A DNA stretch of 62,702 nucleotides, taken from NCBI GenBank assembly GCA_003138815.1, contig PLHD01000067.1, positions 683 to 63,384 on the forward strand, read 5' to 3'. A program made the translations under genes and the position numbers. The notes under the pieces are model-generated. The model was given only the letters and a program-made list of their open reading frames with translations, had not been told where the DNA came from and did no database searches. Shown here piece after piece: positions 36,117-45,077 of the stretch; position 1 is the first letter of the stretch; each line of letters opens with the position of its first letter. The stretch comes from Acidimicrobiaceae bacterium. Lineage in GTDB: Bacteria > Actinomycetota > Acidimicrobiia > Acidimicrobiales > RAAP-2.

Positions 36117-37331
36117 CTATCTGATGTGCACGCCCGAAATGGCCCTTGCAATGATCAGGCGCTGTATTTCCGAAGTCCCTTCGAAAATCGTGTAGATCTT
36201 CGAGTCCCGGTGCCAGCGCTCGACCGGGTAGTCGCGGACGTAGCCGTAGCCGCCGAGGATCTGGATCGCCTCCTCGGTGACCTTGACCGCCGTCTCGCCG
36301 GCGTAGAGCTTGGACATCGAGCCCTCGCCGTTGAGGAAGGGCTTGCGCGTCGCCGCCATCCACGCCGCTCGCCACACCAGGAGCCGCGAGGCGTCGATGC
36401 GCGTCTTCATGTCGGCCAGCTTGAAGGCGATCCCCTGGTTCTCGATGATGGCGCGGCCGAACTGCTTGCGCTCCTTGGCGTAGTCGAGCGAGTACTCGTA
36501 GGCCGCCCGGGCGATGCCGATGGCCTGGGCGCCGACGGCGGGGCGCGTCGCCTCGAAGGTCGCCATCGCCGCCTGGCTCGTGGCCTTCTTGCCCTCGCGC
36601 ACGCGCGCCAGCTTGTCGTCGAGCTTGTCCTTGCCGCCCAGCAGGCAGCTGCCCGGGACGCGGCAGTCCTCGAGCACGACCTCGGCGGTGTGGCTCGCGC
36701 GGATGCCCATCTTCTTGAACTTCTGGCCCATGCGGATGCCCTTGGTCCCCTCGGGAACTATGAACGACGCCTGCCCGCGCGACCCCAGGGAGGGATCGAC
36801 CGACGCCACGATGACGTGCACGTTGGCGATGCCGCCGTTGGTCATCCACGTCTTGGTCCCGTTGAGCACCCATTCGTCGCTGGCCTCGTCGTAGACCGCC
36901 CTCGTGCGAAGCGCCGAGACGTCGCTGCCCGCGTCGGGTTCGGAGACCCCGAACGCCGCGAGCTTGATGTCCTCGGGGGTGCCGAAGCACCGGGGTATCC
37001 ATTCCATCTGCTGCTCGGGGGTGCCGTTGGCCATGATCGCCGCCACGCCGAGCGTCGTGCCCATCAAGGCCATGCACAGGCCCGCGTCGCCCCAGGCGAG
37101 CTCCTCGAGCACCAGCATCATCGAGATGCCCGTCTTGTCCGAGATGGCGTTGGCCATGAAGTCGAGCGAGTAGATCCCGAGCTTGGCCGCCTCTTCGATG
37201 ACCGGCCACGGCGTCTCCTCGCGCTCGTCCCACTCGTGGGCGACCGGGCGCATCACGTTCAGCGCGAAGCCGTGCACCCAGTCCTGCAATGTCTTTTGGT
37301 CGTCGTTCAACTCCATCGAGAATTCAGTCAC
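36117..37331 (-). CDS. Acyl-CoA dehydrogenase (glutaryl-CoA dehydrogenase-like) with recoded C-terminus
   Basis: A 404-residue flavoenzyme of beta-oxidation or amino-acid breakdown. Visible are [17 protein letters not shown] (substrate/FAD), TKTWMTNGG, the ERKQFGRAI helix, [20 protein letters not shown] and [15 protein letters not shown]. Glu in FEGTSE is at the position used as base in several family members. From about 36194 towards the stop the codon use switches to AT-rich synonyms, while the rest is GC-rich. This marks an element-derived tail (see 34222-34302). Start GTG 37331. ETF encoded at 12.7-14.5 kb is a likely electron acceptor. Confidence 0.93.
   Translation of the reverse strand: MTEFSMELNDDQKTLQDWVHGFALNVMRPVAHEWDEREETPWPVIEEAAKLGIYSLDFMANAISDKTGISMMLVLEELAWGDAGLCMALMGTTLGVAAIMANGTPEQQMEWIPRCFGTPEDIKLAAFGVSEPDAGSDVSALRTRAVYDEASDEWVLNGTKTWMTNGGIANVHVIVASVDPSLGSRGQASFIVPEGTKGIRMGQKFKKMGIRASHTAEVVLEDCRVPGSCLLGGKDKLDDKLARVREGKKATSQAAMATFEATRPAVGAQAIGIARAAYEYSLDYAKERKQFGRAIIENQGIAFKLADMKTRIDASRLLVWRAAWMAATRKPFLNGEGSMSKLYAGETAVKVTEEAIQILGGYGYVRDYPVERWHRDSKIYTIFEGTSEIQRLIIARAISGVHIR
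36178..36194. repeat. Right direct repeat (candidate attachment core)
   Basis: CCTTCGAAAATCGTGTA; pairs with 34283-34299. Codon usage of the dehydrogenase changes at this point. Confidence 0.7.
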
Positions 37332-37377
37332 GTTGCCACTTTCGAAGTCCGATTCCTGTACTCAGGTATTCACGTTG

Positions 37378-37393
37378 GTTACCCGCGAGTAAC
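37378..37393. promoter_or_regulatory. TetR-type operator upstream of acyl-CoA dehydrogenase
   Basis: GTTACCCGCGAGTAAC is palindromic at 14 of 16 positions, with GTTAC/GTAAC arms around a CGCG centre. It resembles operators of fatty-acid-responsive TetR repressors and lies 47 bp upstream of the dehydrogenase start. The rest of 37394-37704 holds no gene I can support. Confidence 0.5.
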
Positions 37394-37704
37394 AAAACCA
37401 CTTTACACAGCGTGTGTCCTATTTGGGCACACCGGTTCGCCTTGACCAACAGAACAGCCGGCACTCGCTCACCGTCCGGATGCTGACCCTCTCGGACCAA
37501 CACTTGCCGGTTCCGTCCCAGGGCCCCCCCTCTTTCGAGGCTGGTACGAGTGACGAGGGCTCTTCCCGTGTGCTTCGCAGCGCAGGATGCACCCAGCCGA
37601 GGCAGCGCGAATCAAATATCGACGGTACCGGGAGAGTGCATCAATGCTCGGAACTCCTGGAAGGTTGAGAAGTAGGACACTGCCTCTTGGAACACACGTG
37701 AGCA

Positions 37705-37740
37705 GAAAAAGAACAACCGCCGCCCGAAGGCGGCGGTTGT
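37705..37740 (-). terminator. Rho-independent terminator of cspA
   Basis: A perfect 12-bp stem (37713-37724 with 37729-37740) and a four-base loop, followed on the minus strand by TCTTTTTCTG. Confidence 0.9.
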
Positions 37741-37759
37741 GTACAGCAAGTTTTCTTGG

Positions 37760-37960
37760 TTAATTCAGGATGACGCGCTTGGCCAACGGGCCGCGGTCGC
37801 CTGGTTCGATGTCAAACTCTACGGTCTGACCCTCGACGAGGGTCTTGCGACCATCTCCCTGAATCTCCGAGTAGTGAACAAAGACGTCGGGCTGGCCATC
37901 GACAGCGATGAATCCCCAGCCCTTCTCGTCGTTGAACCACTTGACGGTTCCTACAGCCAC
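37760..37960 (-). CDS. cspA: Cold-shock protein (CspA family)
   Basis: A 66-residue single OB-fold nucleic-acid chaperone. RNP1 KGWGFI and RNP2 VFVHYS are intact after the opening [12 protein letters not shown] 37960 is preceded by a strong AAGGAGG six bases upstream, which rejects longer upstream starts. It has its own promoter, a leader of about 68 nt and a strong terminator, so it is monocistronic. Confidence 0.96.
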   Translation of the reverse strand: MAVGTVKWFNDEKGWGFIAVDGQPDVFVHYSEIQGDGRKTLVEGQTVEFDIEPGDRGPLAKRVILN

Positions 37961-38034
37961 TGTGGGCCTCCTTGTTTCTTTGGACTGGCTTTCGCCAAAT
38001 CCGGAGGGAACCACAACGGCAACCTCAACCAGCA

Positions 38035-38063
38035 ACATTACCTCACGAATCGGCCCCCGCCAA
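38035..38063 (-). promoter_or_regulatory. Promoter of cspA
   Basis: Minus strand TTGGCG (38058-38063), 17 bases, TAATGT (38035-38040). This predicts a leader of about 68 nt, which in cold-shock genes often controls mRNA stability and translation. Confidence 0.5.
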
Positions 38064-38074
38064 AACAATTCTTG

Positions 38075-39463
38075 TCAATGGCGAATCTGGGTTCCGGACT
38101 CCGAATCCTCGACGGTCCAGCCCAGGGCGGCCAGCTCGGTGCGGAGCCGGTCGGCCTCGGCCCAGTCCTTCTGGGCCCTGGCCTGATCGCGCTGCCTTAC
38201 CAGGGCCGCCGAGGCCTCGTCGACCTCGTCACCCGCGCTCTCCAGGGCCAGTCCCAGGGCGCCGAAAAGCGCCGCCACGGCGAGGGCGAGACCCCGGGCG
38301 GAATCCTCGTCGCCGGCGTCGGCCAGCGAGTTGGCACTGCTCGCCGCGTCGAAGAGCAGCGCCACGGCGAGGGGCGTGTCGAGGTCGTCGTCGAGCTTCG
38401 CGGCCACGCGCTCGAGGAGACCCTGCCCGAGCCCCTCCCAGTGAAAACTTGATTTCACCTCCAGCGACTGGCCCGCCAGCGCGGGCAGCGCGAAGCGTCG
38501 GGCCAGCGCGTCCAGGCGCGCGAGCGCTCGCTCGGCGTCGGCGATGGTCGCCGGGGTCACCTCGATCGGCGAGCGGTAGTGCGAGCGCAGCACGAGCAGC
38601 CGGTAGGCGCGCGCGTCGGTCTCTTCGAGCAGGTGCGTGAGCGAGGTGAAGTTGTTGAGCGACTTGGACATCTTCTCGGTGCCCACCATCACCCAGCCGT
38701 TGTGGGCCCAGTGCCGGGCGAAGGCGCGCCCCGCCGCGACCGCCTGGGCACGCTCGTTCTCGTGGTGGGGGAACTTGAGGTCGAACCCCCCGCAGTGCAG
38801 GTCGAAGCCGTCGCCGAGCAGCCCGAGCGACATCACCACGCACTCGGTGTGCCAACCCGGGCGGCCGTCGCCGAAGGGCGCGGGCCAGGACGGCTCGGCG
38901 GGCTTGGCGTTCTTCCAGAGGGCGAAGTCGAGGGGCGAGCGCTTCTCGTCGTTGGCCTCGACGCGCGCGCCCGCGCGCAACGAGTCGAGGGGCTGTCCGG
39001 CCAGGAGCCCGTAGTCGGCCACCCGGCTGACGTCGAAGTAGACGCCGTCGCTGGTGGGGTAGGCCACGCCGCTCGCAAGCAGCGACGAGATCAGCTCGAC
39101 CATCTGGTCCACGTACTGCGTGGCGTGGGGCGCGTCGGTGGGGCGCGCGACCCCGAGGCGAGTCATCGCCTCCCACCATTCGTTCTCGTAGACCCGTGCG
39201 ACCTCGGCCTCGCTCACGCCGTCTCGCAGGGCGCGCGCGATGATGTTGTCGTCGATGTCGGTGATGTTGGAGACGAAGTGCACGTCCAGTCCCTGGAACG
39301 TGAACCAGCGGCGGGCCACGTCCCAGACCAGCGTGAAGCGCCCGTGTCCCAGGTGGGGCAGCTCGTAGACGGTGGGACCGCACACGTACATCGACACCCG
39401 CCCGTCGTCGCGCAGCGTCAGGTCGCGCACCTCGGCGTGGACGGAATCAAAGAGGCGAATCAC
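38075..39463 (-). CDS. cysS: Cysteinyl-tRNA synthetase
   Basis: A 462-residue class I aminoacyl-tRNA synthetase. Cys28, the cysteine in GWHTEC, and HCGGFDLKFPHHENE supply the zinc-binding site for cysteine recognition; HLGHGR is the HIGH box and KMSKSLNN the KMSKS loop. The C-terminal helical domain ends AEADRLRTELAALGWTVEDS. It is the real CysRS rather than MshC because of length and the C-terminal tail. GTG 39463 is preceded by TAGTTT and six bases (leaderless). Confidence 0.96.
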   Translation of the reverse strand: MIRLFDSVHAEVRDLTLRDDGRVSMYVCGPTVYELPHLGHGRFTLVWDVARRWFTFQGLDVHFVSNITDIDDNIIARALRDGVSEAEVARVYENEWWEAMTRLGVARPTDAPHATQYVDQMVELISSLLASGVAYPTSDGVYFDVSRVADYGLLAGQPLDSLRAGARVEANDEKRSPLDFALWKNAKPAEPSWPAPFGDGRPGWHTECVVMSLGLLGDGFDLHCGGFDLKFPHHENERAQAVAAGRAFARHWAHNGWVMVGTEKMSKSLNNFTSLTHLLEETDARAYRLLVLRSHYRSPIEVTPATIADAERALARLDALARRFALPALAGQSLEVKSSFHWEGLGQGLLERVAAKLDDDLDTPLAVALLFDAASSANSLADAGDEDSARGLALAVAALFGALGLALESAGDEVDEASAALVRQRDQARAQKDWAEADRLRTELAALGWTVEDSESGTQIRH

Positions 39464-39468
39464 TCTTC

Positions 39469-39475
39469 TAAACTA
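39469..39475. promoter_or_regulatory. Shared bidirectional -10 region of cysS and valS
   Basis: TAAACTA: the top strand gives TAAACT (39469-39474) for valS and the bottom strand TAGTTT (39475-39470) for cysS. The two -10 boxes overlap by five bases. The start codons are only 11 bp apart. Confidence 0.5.
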
Positions 39476-42057
39476 TGTCAACCATGCCCGACGCCCCCAT
39501 TCCGACCCCCCAGATAGTCCCCGACAAACCCACAATCGACGGTCTGGAACGGACGTGGCTCGAGCGCTGGGAAGAGGAGTCGACGTACCGTTTCGACCGC
39601 GACGCCCCGCGCGACGAGGTCTACTCGATCGACACGCCGCCGCCCACGGTCTCGGGTCTGCTGCACATCGGCCACGTGTTCAGCTTCACCCACCCCGACA
39701 TCATCGCGCGCTACCAGCGCATGCGGGGAAAGAAGGTCTTCTACCCGATGGGCTGGGACGACAACGGCCTGCCCACCGAACGCCGGGTGGAGAACTACTT
39801 CGGGGTGCGCTGCGACCCGTCGCTTCCCTACGACCCGGGCTTCACGCCGCCGCAGAAGCCCGGCAAGGACAAGATCAGCGTCTCGCGCAAGAGCTTCGTG
39901 GAGCTCTGCCACCGCCTCACCGCCATCGACGAGGAGATCTTCAAGGAGATCTTCCGCTTCCTCGGCCTCAGCATCGACTGGAGCCTCGAGTACACGACGA
40001 TCTCGACGCTCGCCCAGGCCGTCAGCCAGCGCGGCTTCGTCGAGATGCTGGGTCGCGGTGAGATCTACTCGAGCGAGGCGCCGACGCTCTGGGACGTGGA
40101 CTTTCGTACCGCGGTCTCCCAGGCCGAACTCGAGGACCGCGAACGTCCGGCCAACTACCACCGCGTCGCCTTCGCCAAGGCCGACGGCAGCGGCACCATC
40201 GAGATCGAGACGACGCGTCCCGAGATGTTGGCGAGCTGCGTGGCCCTGGTGGCCCATCCCGACGACCAGCGCTTCCAGCACCTCTTCGGCACGAACGTGC
40301 TCACCCCGCTCTTCCACGTCGAGGTGCCGGTGGTCGCCCACGAACTCGCCGAGCCCGAGAAGGGATCGGGCATCGCGATGATCTGCACCTTCGGCGACGT
40401 CACCGACGTGGTGTGGTGGCGCGAGCTCGACCTGCCGACCCGGGCGCTGATCGGCCGCGACGGCCGGTTCCTGCCGGCGGACTTCGGGTCCGAGGGCTGG
40501 CCGTCGCGCGACGCGCGGGCCGCCCACGACTTCTACGCGAACCTCGAGGGCAAGACCGTGAACCAGGTGCGGGCGGCGGTCGTCGAGGGACTGCGCGAGA
40601 GCGGCAGCCTCATCGGTGAGCTGCGCCCGATCACCCACCCCGTGAAGTTCTACGAGAAGGGCGAGCGGCCCCTCGAGATCGTGACCTCGCGCCAGTGGTT
40701 TGTGGCCACCCTCGCGCACCGCGAGGAGCTGCTGGTTCGCGGCGAGGAGATGCACTGGCACCCCGACTACATGAGGCACCGCTACAAGTCCTGGGTCGAG
40801 GGCCTGAACGTCGACTGGAACATCTCGCGCCAGCGCTTCTTCGGCGTGCCGTTCCCCGTCTGGTACCCGGTGGACGCCAATGGCGTCATCGACTTCGACT
40901 CGCCGATCGTCGCCGCCGTCGCCGACCTGCCGGTCGACCCCTCGAGCGACGTGCCGGCCGGTTTCGTGGAAGACCAGCGCAACCAGCCGAGTGGCTTCGT
41001 CGGCGATCCCGACGTGATGGACACGTGGGCGACGAGCTCGCTGACCCCCCAGATCGCCGGCCACTGGGGCACCGAGCTGTTCGGCCACGTCTTCCCGATG
41101 GACCTGCGTCCCCAGGGCCACGACATCATCCGCACCTGGCTCTTCTCGACAGTCGCGCGGTCGCACCTCCAGCACGACTCGCTGCCCTTCACCAACGTGC
41201 TGATCTCGGGCTGGGTGCTCGACCCCGATCGCAAGAAGATGAGCAAGTCGGTAGGCAACGTCGTCACCCCCATGCCGCTGCTCGAGCAGCACGGCGCCGA
41301 CGCCGTGCGCTACTGGGCGGCGTCAGGGCGCCCCGGCACCGACACCGCGGTCGACGACGCGCAGATGAAGATCGGCCGCCGGCTCGCCATCAAGGTGCTG
41401 AACGCGTCAAAGTTCGTGCTCGGCCGCCTCGAGGGGGCTCCGCCGACCGCGCCGTCGGACGTCACCGAGCCAATCGACCAGGACCTGCTGGCGCTGCTCG
41501 GCCAGCTCACCGGCGAGGCCACCGTGGCGCTCGACGGCTACGACTACGCGCGCGCCCTCGAGCGCGTCGAATCGTTCTTCTGGTCGTTCTGTGACGACTA
41601 CGTCGAGCTCGTGAAGATCCGCGCGTACGGCGAGAACGACAGCCCCGCCACCCGCTCGGCCCGCGCCGCGCTCTCGCTGGCGCTGTCGGTGCTCCAGCGC
41701 CTCCTCGCGCCGTTCCTCCCCTTCGTCACCGACGAGGTCTGGCACTGGTGGCACACGTCGTCGGTGCACCTCGCCGCGTGGCCGAGCGTCGATGAGCTCG
41801 GCCTCGGAAGTGTCACGACGCCCGGGTCGATCTACTTCCCGGTCTGCGAGGTGCTCGAGGCGGTGCGCCGGGCCAAGAGCACGGCCAAGGTCTCCCAGCG
41901 CGCCGAGGTCTCGCGCTGCGTCGTGGCCGGTCCGCCTGCGGTGCTGGACGCCCTTCGCCGGGCCCAGCGTGACCTCGTCGCCGCGGGCGCCGTCGCGGAT
42001 CTGCAGCTCCTCGACGGCGCCGAGGTCGCCGTCGAGGTCACGCTGAGCCAGGGCTAG
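39475..42057 (+). CDS. valS: Valyl-tRNA synthetase
   Basis: An 860-residue class I synthetase charging tRNA-Val. PTVSGLLHIGH (HIGH box), MGWDDNGLPTERRVEN (diagnostic of ValRS), the editing domain with ETTRPEM, and KKMSKSVGN are present; no C-terminal zinc domain of IleRS is seen. It is the compact form lacking a long C-terminal coiled coil. Starts at ATG 39475 or ATG 39484; the latter would fit a leaderless mRNA better, nine bases after TAAACT. Its stop shares CTAG (42054-42057) with the esterase gene. Confidence 0.95.
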   Translation: MSTMPDAPIPTPQIVPDKPTIDGLERTWLERWEEESTYRFDRDAPRDEVYSIDTPPPTVSGLLHIGHVFSFTHPDIIARYQRMRGKKVFYPMGWDDNGLPTERRVENYFGVRCDPSLPYDPGFTPPQKPGKDKISVSRKSFVELCHRLTAIDEEIFKEIFRFLGLSIDWSLEYTTISTLAQAVSQRGFVEMLGRGEIYSSEAPTLWDVDFRTAVSQAELEDRERPANYHRVAFAKADGSGTIEIETTRPEMLASCVALVAHPDDQRFQHLFGTNVLTPLFHVEVPVVAHELAEPEKGSGIAMICTFGDVTDVVWWRELDLPTRALIGRDGRFLPADFGSEGWPSRDARAAHDFYANLEGKTVNQVRAAVVEGLRESGSLIGELRPITHPVKFYEKGERPLEIVTSRQWFVATLAHREELLVRGEEMHWHPDYMRHRYKSWVEGLNVDWNISRQRFFGVPFPVWYPVDANGVIDFDSPIVAAVADLPVDPSSDVPAGFVEDQRNQPSGFVGDPDVMDTWATSSLTPQIAGHWGTELFGHVFPMDLRPQGHDIIRTWLFSTVARSHLQHDSLPFTNVLISGWVLDPDRKKMSKSVGNVVTPMPLLEQHGADAVRYWAASGRPGTDTAVDDAQMKIGRRLAIKVLNASKFVLGRLEGAPPTAPSDVTEPIDQDLLALLGQLTGEATVALDGYDYARALERVESFFWSFCDDYVELVKIRAYGENDSPATRSARAALSLALSVLQRLLAPFLPFVTDEVWHWWHTSSVHLAAWPSVDELGLGSVTTPGSIYFPVCEVLEAVRRAKSTAKVSQRAEVSRCVVAGPPAVLDALRRAQRDLVAAGAVADLQLLDGAEVAVEVTLSQG

Positions 42058-43685
42058 ACGAGGACCTCGCCGTCCTGGCTGGCGCACACCAGCACGGCGT
42101 GCTCGCTGACGTCGTAGAAGGCGAACTGCTCGAACGCCTGGGCCAGCGCCGACGCGAACTCGTGGCTCTGGCCGAGCAGCGCGAAGCCCTGCTCGTCAGG
42201 CCACCGGCCCGAGAGGTCGTGGGCGATCGTGTGGACCGCCCGCACGCCGTGGCGCTGGAGGACTCCTGAGAGCTCGTCTCGGCGCAGCCCGTTCGCCTCG
42301 GCGCCGAGCACGCGCGAGAAGGGATTGTCGGCGCTCACGACGGCGAACGGCCCGAGCTCGCCGGCCGCCGCCAGCGCCGGGACCCACTCGCCCGACGAGA
42401 CCTCGACCAACAGCTCGGTGGGCGGGGCCTGGTACTGGGCGACGAGCGCGGGCGAAAGGCTCGGCCGCGGCGAAGTGACCGAGAGCGCGAACGCCACCGC
42501 CGCGCGGGTCGTCGCCGACGTGCGAGGGCTCGCGGTCAGGTCGAAGGCGTGCTGGGTGAAGGGGAGCTCCACGTAGTAGACACGCGCCAGCGCCCTGCGG
42601 GAGAACTCGTCGACGAACCTCCGGGCCACGTGGACGTCGACGAGCGTGTCGTTGCCGCCCTGGATCACCAGGAACGGCGGCGCGTCGACGTGGATCTGGT
42701 GCATCGGCGACATCTGGCGATAGAGCTCCTCGTTCTCCTCGAACGTCCTCTTGACGACGCGTCCCTCGAGCAGGATTCGCAGCCCCCGTCCGAGCCCGTG
42801 CCAGTGCTCCTCGTCGCCCGTCGTCTCGAGCACGCCGTAGAGGGAGATGCAGCCGCGCACCGACCAGTCCGCCACTCCCTCGACGTCCTTCGGGCGCCAC
42901 GTCGGGTTGTCGGCCGACAGCGCCAGCAGCGCCGCCAGGTGTCCGCCCGCCGATCCGCCCGAGACCACGACCTGGTCGGGATCGCCGCCGTAGTTGGCGA
43001 TGTACTTCTTGATCCACCCGAGGGTCCGCGTGACATCCTCGATCTGGGCCGGCCAGGGATCCCTGGGCGCGAGGCGGTAGTTGCAGGCCACCACCACCCA
43101 GCCACGCTTCACGAACTCGTGCAGCATGGGACGGCCCTGCTCGCGCTTGTTCCCGAAGGTCCAGGCGCCTCCGTGGATGTAGAAGATCACCGGCGCGTTC
43201 TTGGGGGTCGTGGACAGGCGCCAGATGTCGAGGCGGTTCCGGCGGGCCGGTCCGTAGGCGACGTCGTGGATGAGCTGCATGTCGCGCGGATGGAACGGAA
43301 TCTGCAGCGCGGTGCGCCACCACGTGCCGAAATGGTCGTCGCGTGGCCGCGGGATGGCGAGGGGGCGCCGGGGGTTCTTGGCCATGGCGCGGCGCACTAT
43401 GTGGCGCGAATAGAAGGAGATCGCGACCAGCACCACGTTCTCGAGGACCACGATGCCCGCGAGCAGGATGACGACGAAGCCCAGCCAGTGAGTTCGCGGC
43501 CACCCCCACCACCAGAGCAGTCCGACGAGAGCAGCCTCGATGACGATCGCCTGGGCCGGCAGTTCGCCCGCGGCCCAGCCCACCGGATAGGCCAGGGCCG
43601 CGAAGACCCCCCGCCGTCCCGGCCGCAGCGCCGTCGAGGCGCTGAGCAGCATCCATGCGGTCAGCGCCAGAACGAGATATGCCAT
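42054..43685 (-). CDS. Alpha/beta hydrolase (esterase) fused to DUF3293 domain
   Basis: A 543-residue protein. Residues 1 to about 100 contain three or four membrane helices; about 145-400 form an alpha/beta hydrolase of the hormone-sensitive-lipase/steryl-ester type with HGGAW (oxyanion), GGSAGG (nucleophile Ser), a later Asp (QGGNDTLVD) and His (TQHAFD). Residues from about 425 match DUF3293, including ADNPFSRVLGAEANGLRRDEL and WPDEQGFALLG. The hydrolase probably acts at the membrane on a lipid or acetylated substrate. The C-terminal fusion is unusual. Confidence 0.85.
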   Translation of the reverse strand: MAYLVLALTAWMLLSASTALRPGRRGVFAALAYPVGWAAGELPAQAIVIEAALVGLLWWWGWPRTHWLGFVVILLAGIVVLENVVLVAISFYSRHIVRRAMAKNPRRPLAIPRPRDDHFGTWWRTALQIPFHPRDMQLIHDVAYGPARRNRLDIWRLSTTPKNAPVIFYIHGGAWTFGNKREQGRPMLHEFVKRGWVVVACNYRLAPRDPWPAQIEDVTRTLGWIKKYIANYGGDPDQVVVSGGSAGGHLAALLALSADNPTWRPKDVEGVADWSVRGCISLYGVLETTGDEEHWHGLGRGLRILLEGRVVKRTFEENEELYRQMSPMHQIHVDAPPFLVIQGGNDTLVDVHVARRFVDEFSRRALARVYYVELPFTQHAFDLTASPRTSATTRAAVAFALSVTSPRPSLSPALVAQYQAPPTELLVEVSSGEWVPALAAAGELGPFAVVSADNPFSRVLGAEANGLRRDELSGVLQRHGVRAVHTIAHDLSGRWPDEQGFALLGQSHEFASALAQAFEQFAFYDVSEHAVLVCASQDGEVLV

Positions 43686-43728
43686 GGTCCATTGTGGTCT
43701 GCGCCGAGCGCCCCGGGCAAACCTTCCC

Positions 43729-43734
43729 TAGGCT
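43729..43734 (+). promoter_or_regulatory. -10 box of leaderless LLM oxidoreductase gene
   Basis: TAGGCT, six bases before ATG 43741. Confidence 0.5.
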
Positions 43735-43740
43735 CTGACC

Positions 43741-44646
43741 ATGAGCGCCTGGCCATCATCCCTGGAACATCTTCGCGGCACCGTCGGCATCTGGACCTCA
43801 ACCCACGAATCGCTGCCCGCCGCGCGCAGCGGCGAGATCGCGAGCGAACTCGAGTCCCTCGGCTACGCGGCCATGTGGATTCCCGAGGCGTGGGGCCGCG
43901 AGGCCCTTACGAGCGCCGGCCTGCTGCTCCACGCCACCAGCCGGATCGTCGTCGCGACGGGGATCGCCAACATCTGGGGCCGCGACGCGGTGAGCGCCTC
44001 CAACGCCGCCAAGACCCTCAACGCGGCCTTCGACGAGCGCTTCGTGCTCGGGCTCGGCGTCAGCCACCAGCCGCTGGTGGAGCGCCTGCGTGGCCACGAC
44101 TACGTGACCCCGCTCAGCGCCATGCGCGAGTACCTGACCGCCATGGACGCGGCGCCGATGTTCTCCCCCGAGGGCGACCAGCGTTTCGCCCGGGTCATCG
44201 CCGCGCTCGGGCCGAAGATGATCGAACTCGGGGCCACCTTGGCCGACGGCGTGCTCACGTACCTCGTGACGCCCGAGCACACGCACCAGGCCCGCCTGGC
44301 CGTCGGCGACAAGTTCCTCGGCGTCGAGCAGGCCGTCGTGCTCGGCCAGGACCGTGAGGAGTTCCTGAAGCGCGCCCACGCCCACCTCGAGATCTACACC
44401 GGGCTCGACAACTACCGCAACAGCTGGCGGCGTCTCGGGTTCGTCGACGAGGACTTCGTGCGCGGCGGCTCGGTCCGGCTCTGCGATGCCATGGTGGTAC
44501 ACGGCGACGAAGGCGCGGTGCTCGCCAGGATCGACGAGCACCGCCAGGCCGGTGCCGACCACGTCTGCCTCCAGCTGCTCGGCGGCGACCTCTCGAACCC
44601 CCCGCTCGACGACTGGCGCCGACTGGCGCCAGCGGTCAACTCGTAG
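43741..44646 (+). CDS. LLM class F420-dependent oxidoreductase
   Basis: A 301-residue TIM-barrel oxidoreductase of the luciferase-like family. LGYAAMWIPEAWGREAL, VATGIANIWGRDAVSASNAAKTL and FVLGLGVSHQPLVE match the F420-using TIGR03620-like group. Substrate is unknown. TAG of this gene and GTG of the next share one base (TAGTG), so they are co-translated. It is divergent from the esterase. Confidence 0.88.
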   Translation: MSAWPSSLEHLRGTVGIWTSTHESLPAARSGEIASELESLGYAAMWIPEAWGREALTSAGLLLHATSRIVVATGIANIWGRDAVSASNAAKTLNAAFDERFVLGLGVSHQPLVERLRGHDYVTPLSAMREYLTAMDAAPMFSPEGDQRFARVIAALGPKMIELGATLADGVLTYLVTPEHTHQARLAVGDKFLGVEQAVVLGQDREEFLKRAHAHLEIYTGLDNYRNSWRRLGFVDEDFVRGGSVRLCDAMVVHGDEGAVLARIDEHRQAGADHVCLQLLGGDLSNPPLDDWRRLAPAVNS

Positions 44647-45077
44647 TGGCCACGGTCACCGTGAGCGCCACCTACCCGGTGGCCCCCGAGGTCGTCTGGC
44701 AGGAGTTGCGCCACGTCGAGCGCCACGTGACATGGATGAGCGACGCGGTCGCGATCGAGTTCCTCGGCGACCAGCGCGAGGGTGTCGGCACGTCGTTTCG
44801 ATGCACCACGAAGGTGGGGCCTTTCAAGACCGAGGACCTCATGACCATCACGCTGTGGGTGGAGAACACCGTCATGGGCGTCGAGCACCGCGGCCTCGTC
44901 ACGGGCCGCGGCGCCTTCACCCTCGCTCCTACGCCCGGCGGCACTCTCGTGACGTGGAGCGAGGAGCTGACCCTTCCCTGGTGGGGGCTGGGTCCCCTGG
45001 GCTCCTGCGTCGCCTCCCCCGTGCTGCGGAGACTGTGGGCCAGGAATCTCAAGAACCTGGGTCGACTCTTTGTTTGA
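44646..45077 (+). CDS. SRPBCC family protein
   Basis: A 143-residue START/Bet v1-fold protein, beginning TVSATYPVAPEVVWQELRHVERHVTWM, as in polyketide cyclase/dehydrase-like proteins. It has a hydrophobic-pocket fold for a lipid or aromatic ligand. Co-translated with the LLM oxidoreductase, so it may carry or act on the same substrate; this is inference. Confidence 0.85.
   Translation: MATVTVSATYPVAPEVVWQELRHVERHVTWMSDAVAIEFLGDQREGVGTSFRCTTKVGPFKTEDLMTITLWVENTVMGVEHRGLVTGRGAFTLAPTPGGTLVTWSEELTLPWWGLGPLGSCVASPVLRRLWARNLKNLGRLFV

Larger units (their letters stand above)
34283..36194. mobile_element. Putative integrase-less integrative element in acyl-CoA dehydrogenase 3' end
   Basis: A segment of about 1.9 kb bounded by 17-bp direct repeats with one mismatch (34283-34299 and 36178-36194) that lie inside the C-terminal coding region of an acyl-CoA dehydrogenase. 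It is visibly richer in A and T than its flanks and carries an AbrB/PIN-like pair, a MarR regulator and a small membrane protein. Its right end supplies a synonymous replacement for the last 26 codons of the host gene. Imperfect inverted repeats lie just inside both ends (34308-34339, 36037-36062). No integrase, transposase or plasmid gene is present, so it is either a decayed island or one mobilised in trans. Confidence 0.6.

Noticed and set aside
39475-42057. Possibility that this synthetase is IleRS or LeuRS
   Set aside because: The MGWDDNGLPTERRVEN motif and editing-domain layout are those of ValRS, and the IleRS C-terminal zinc motif is missing.
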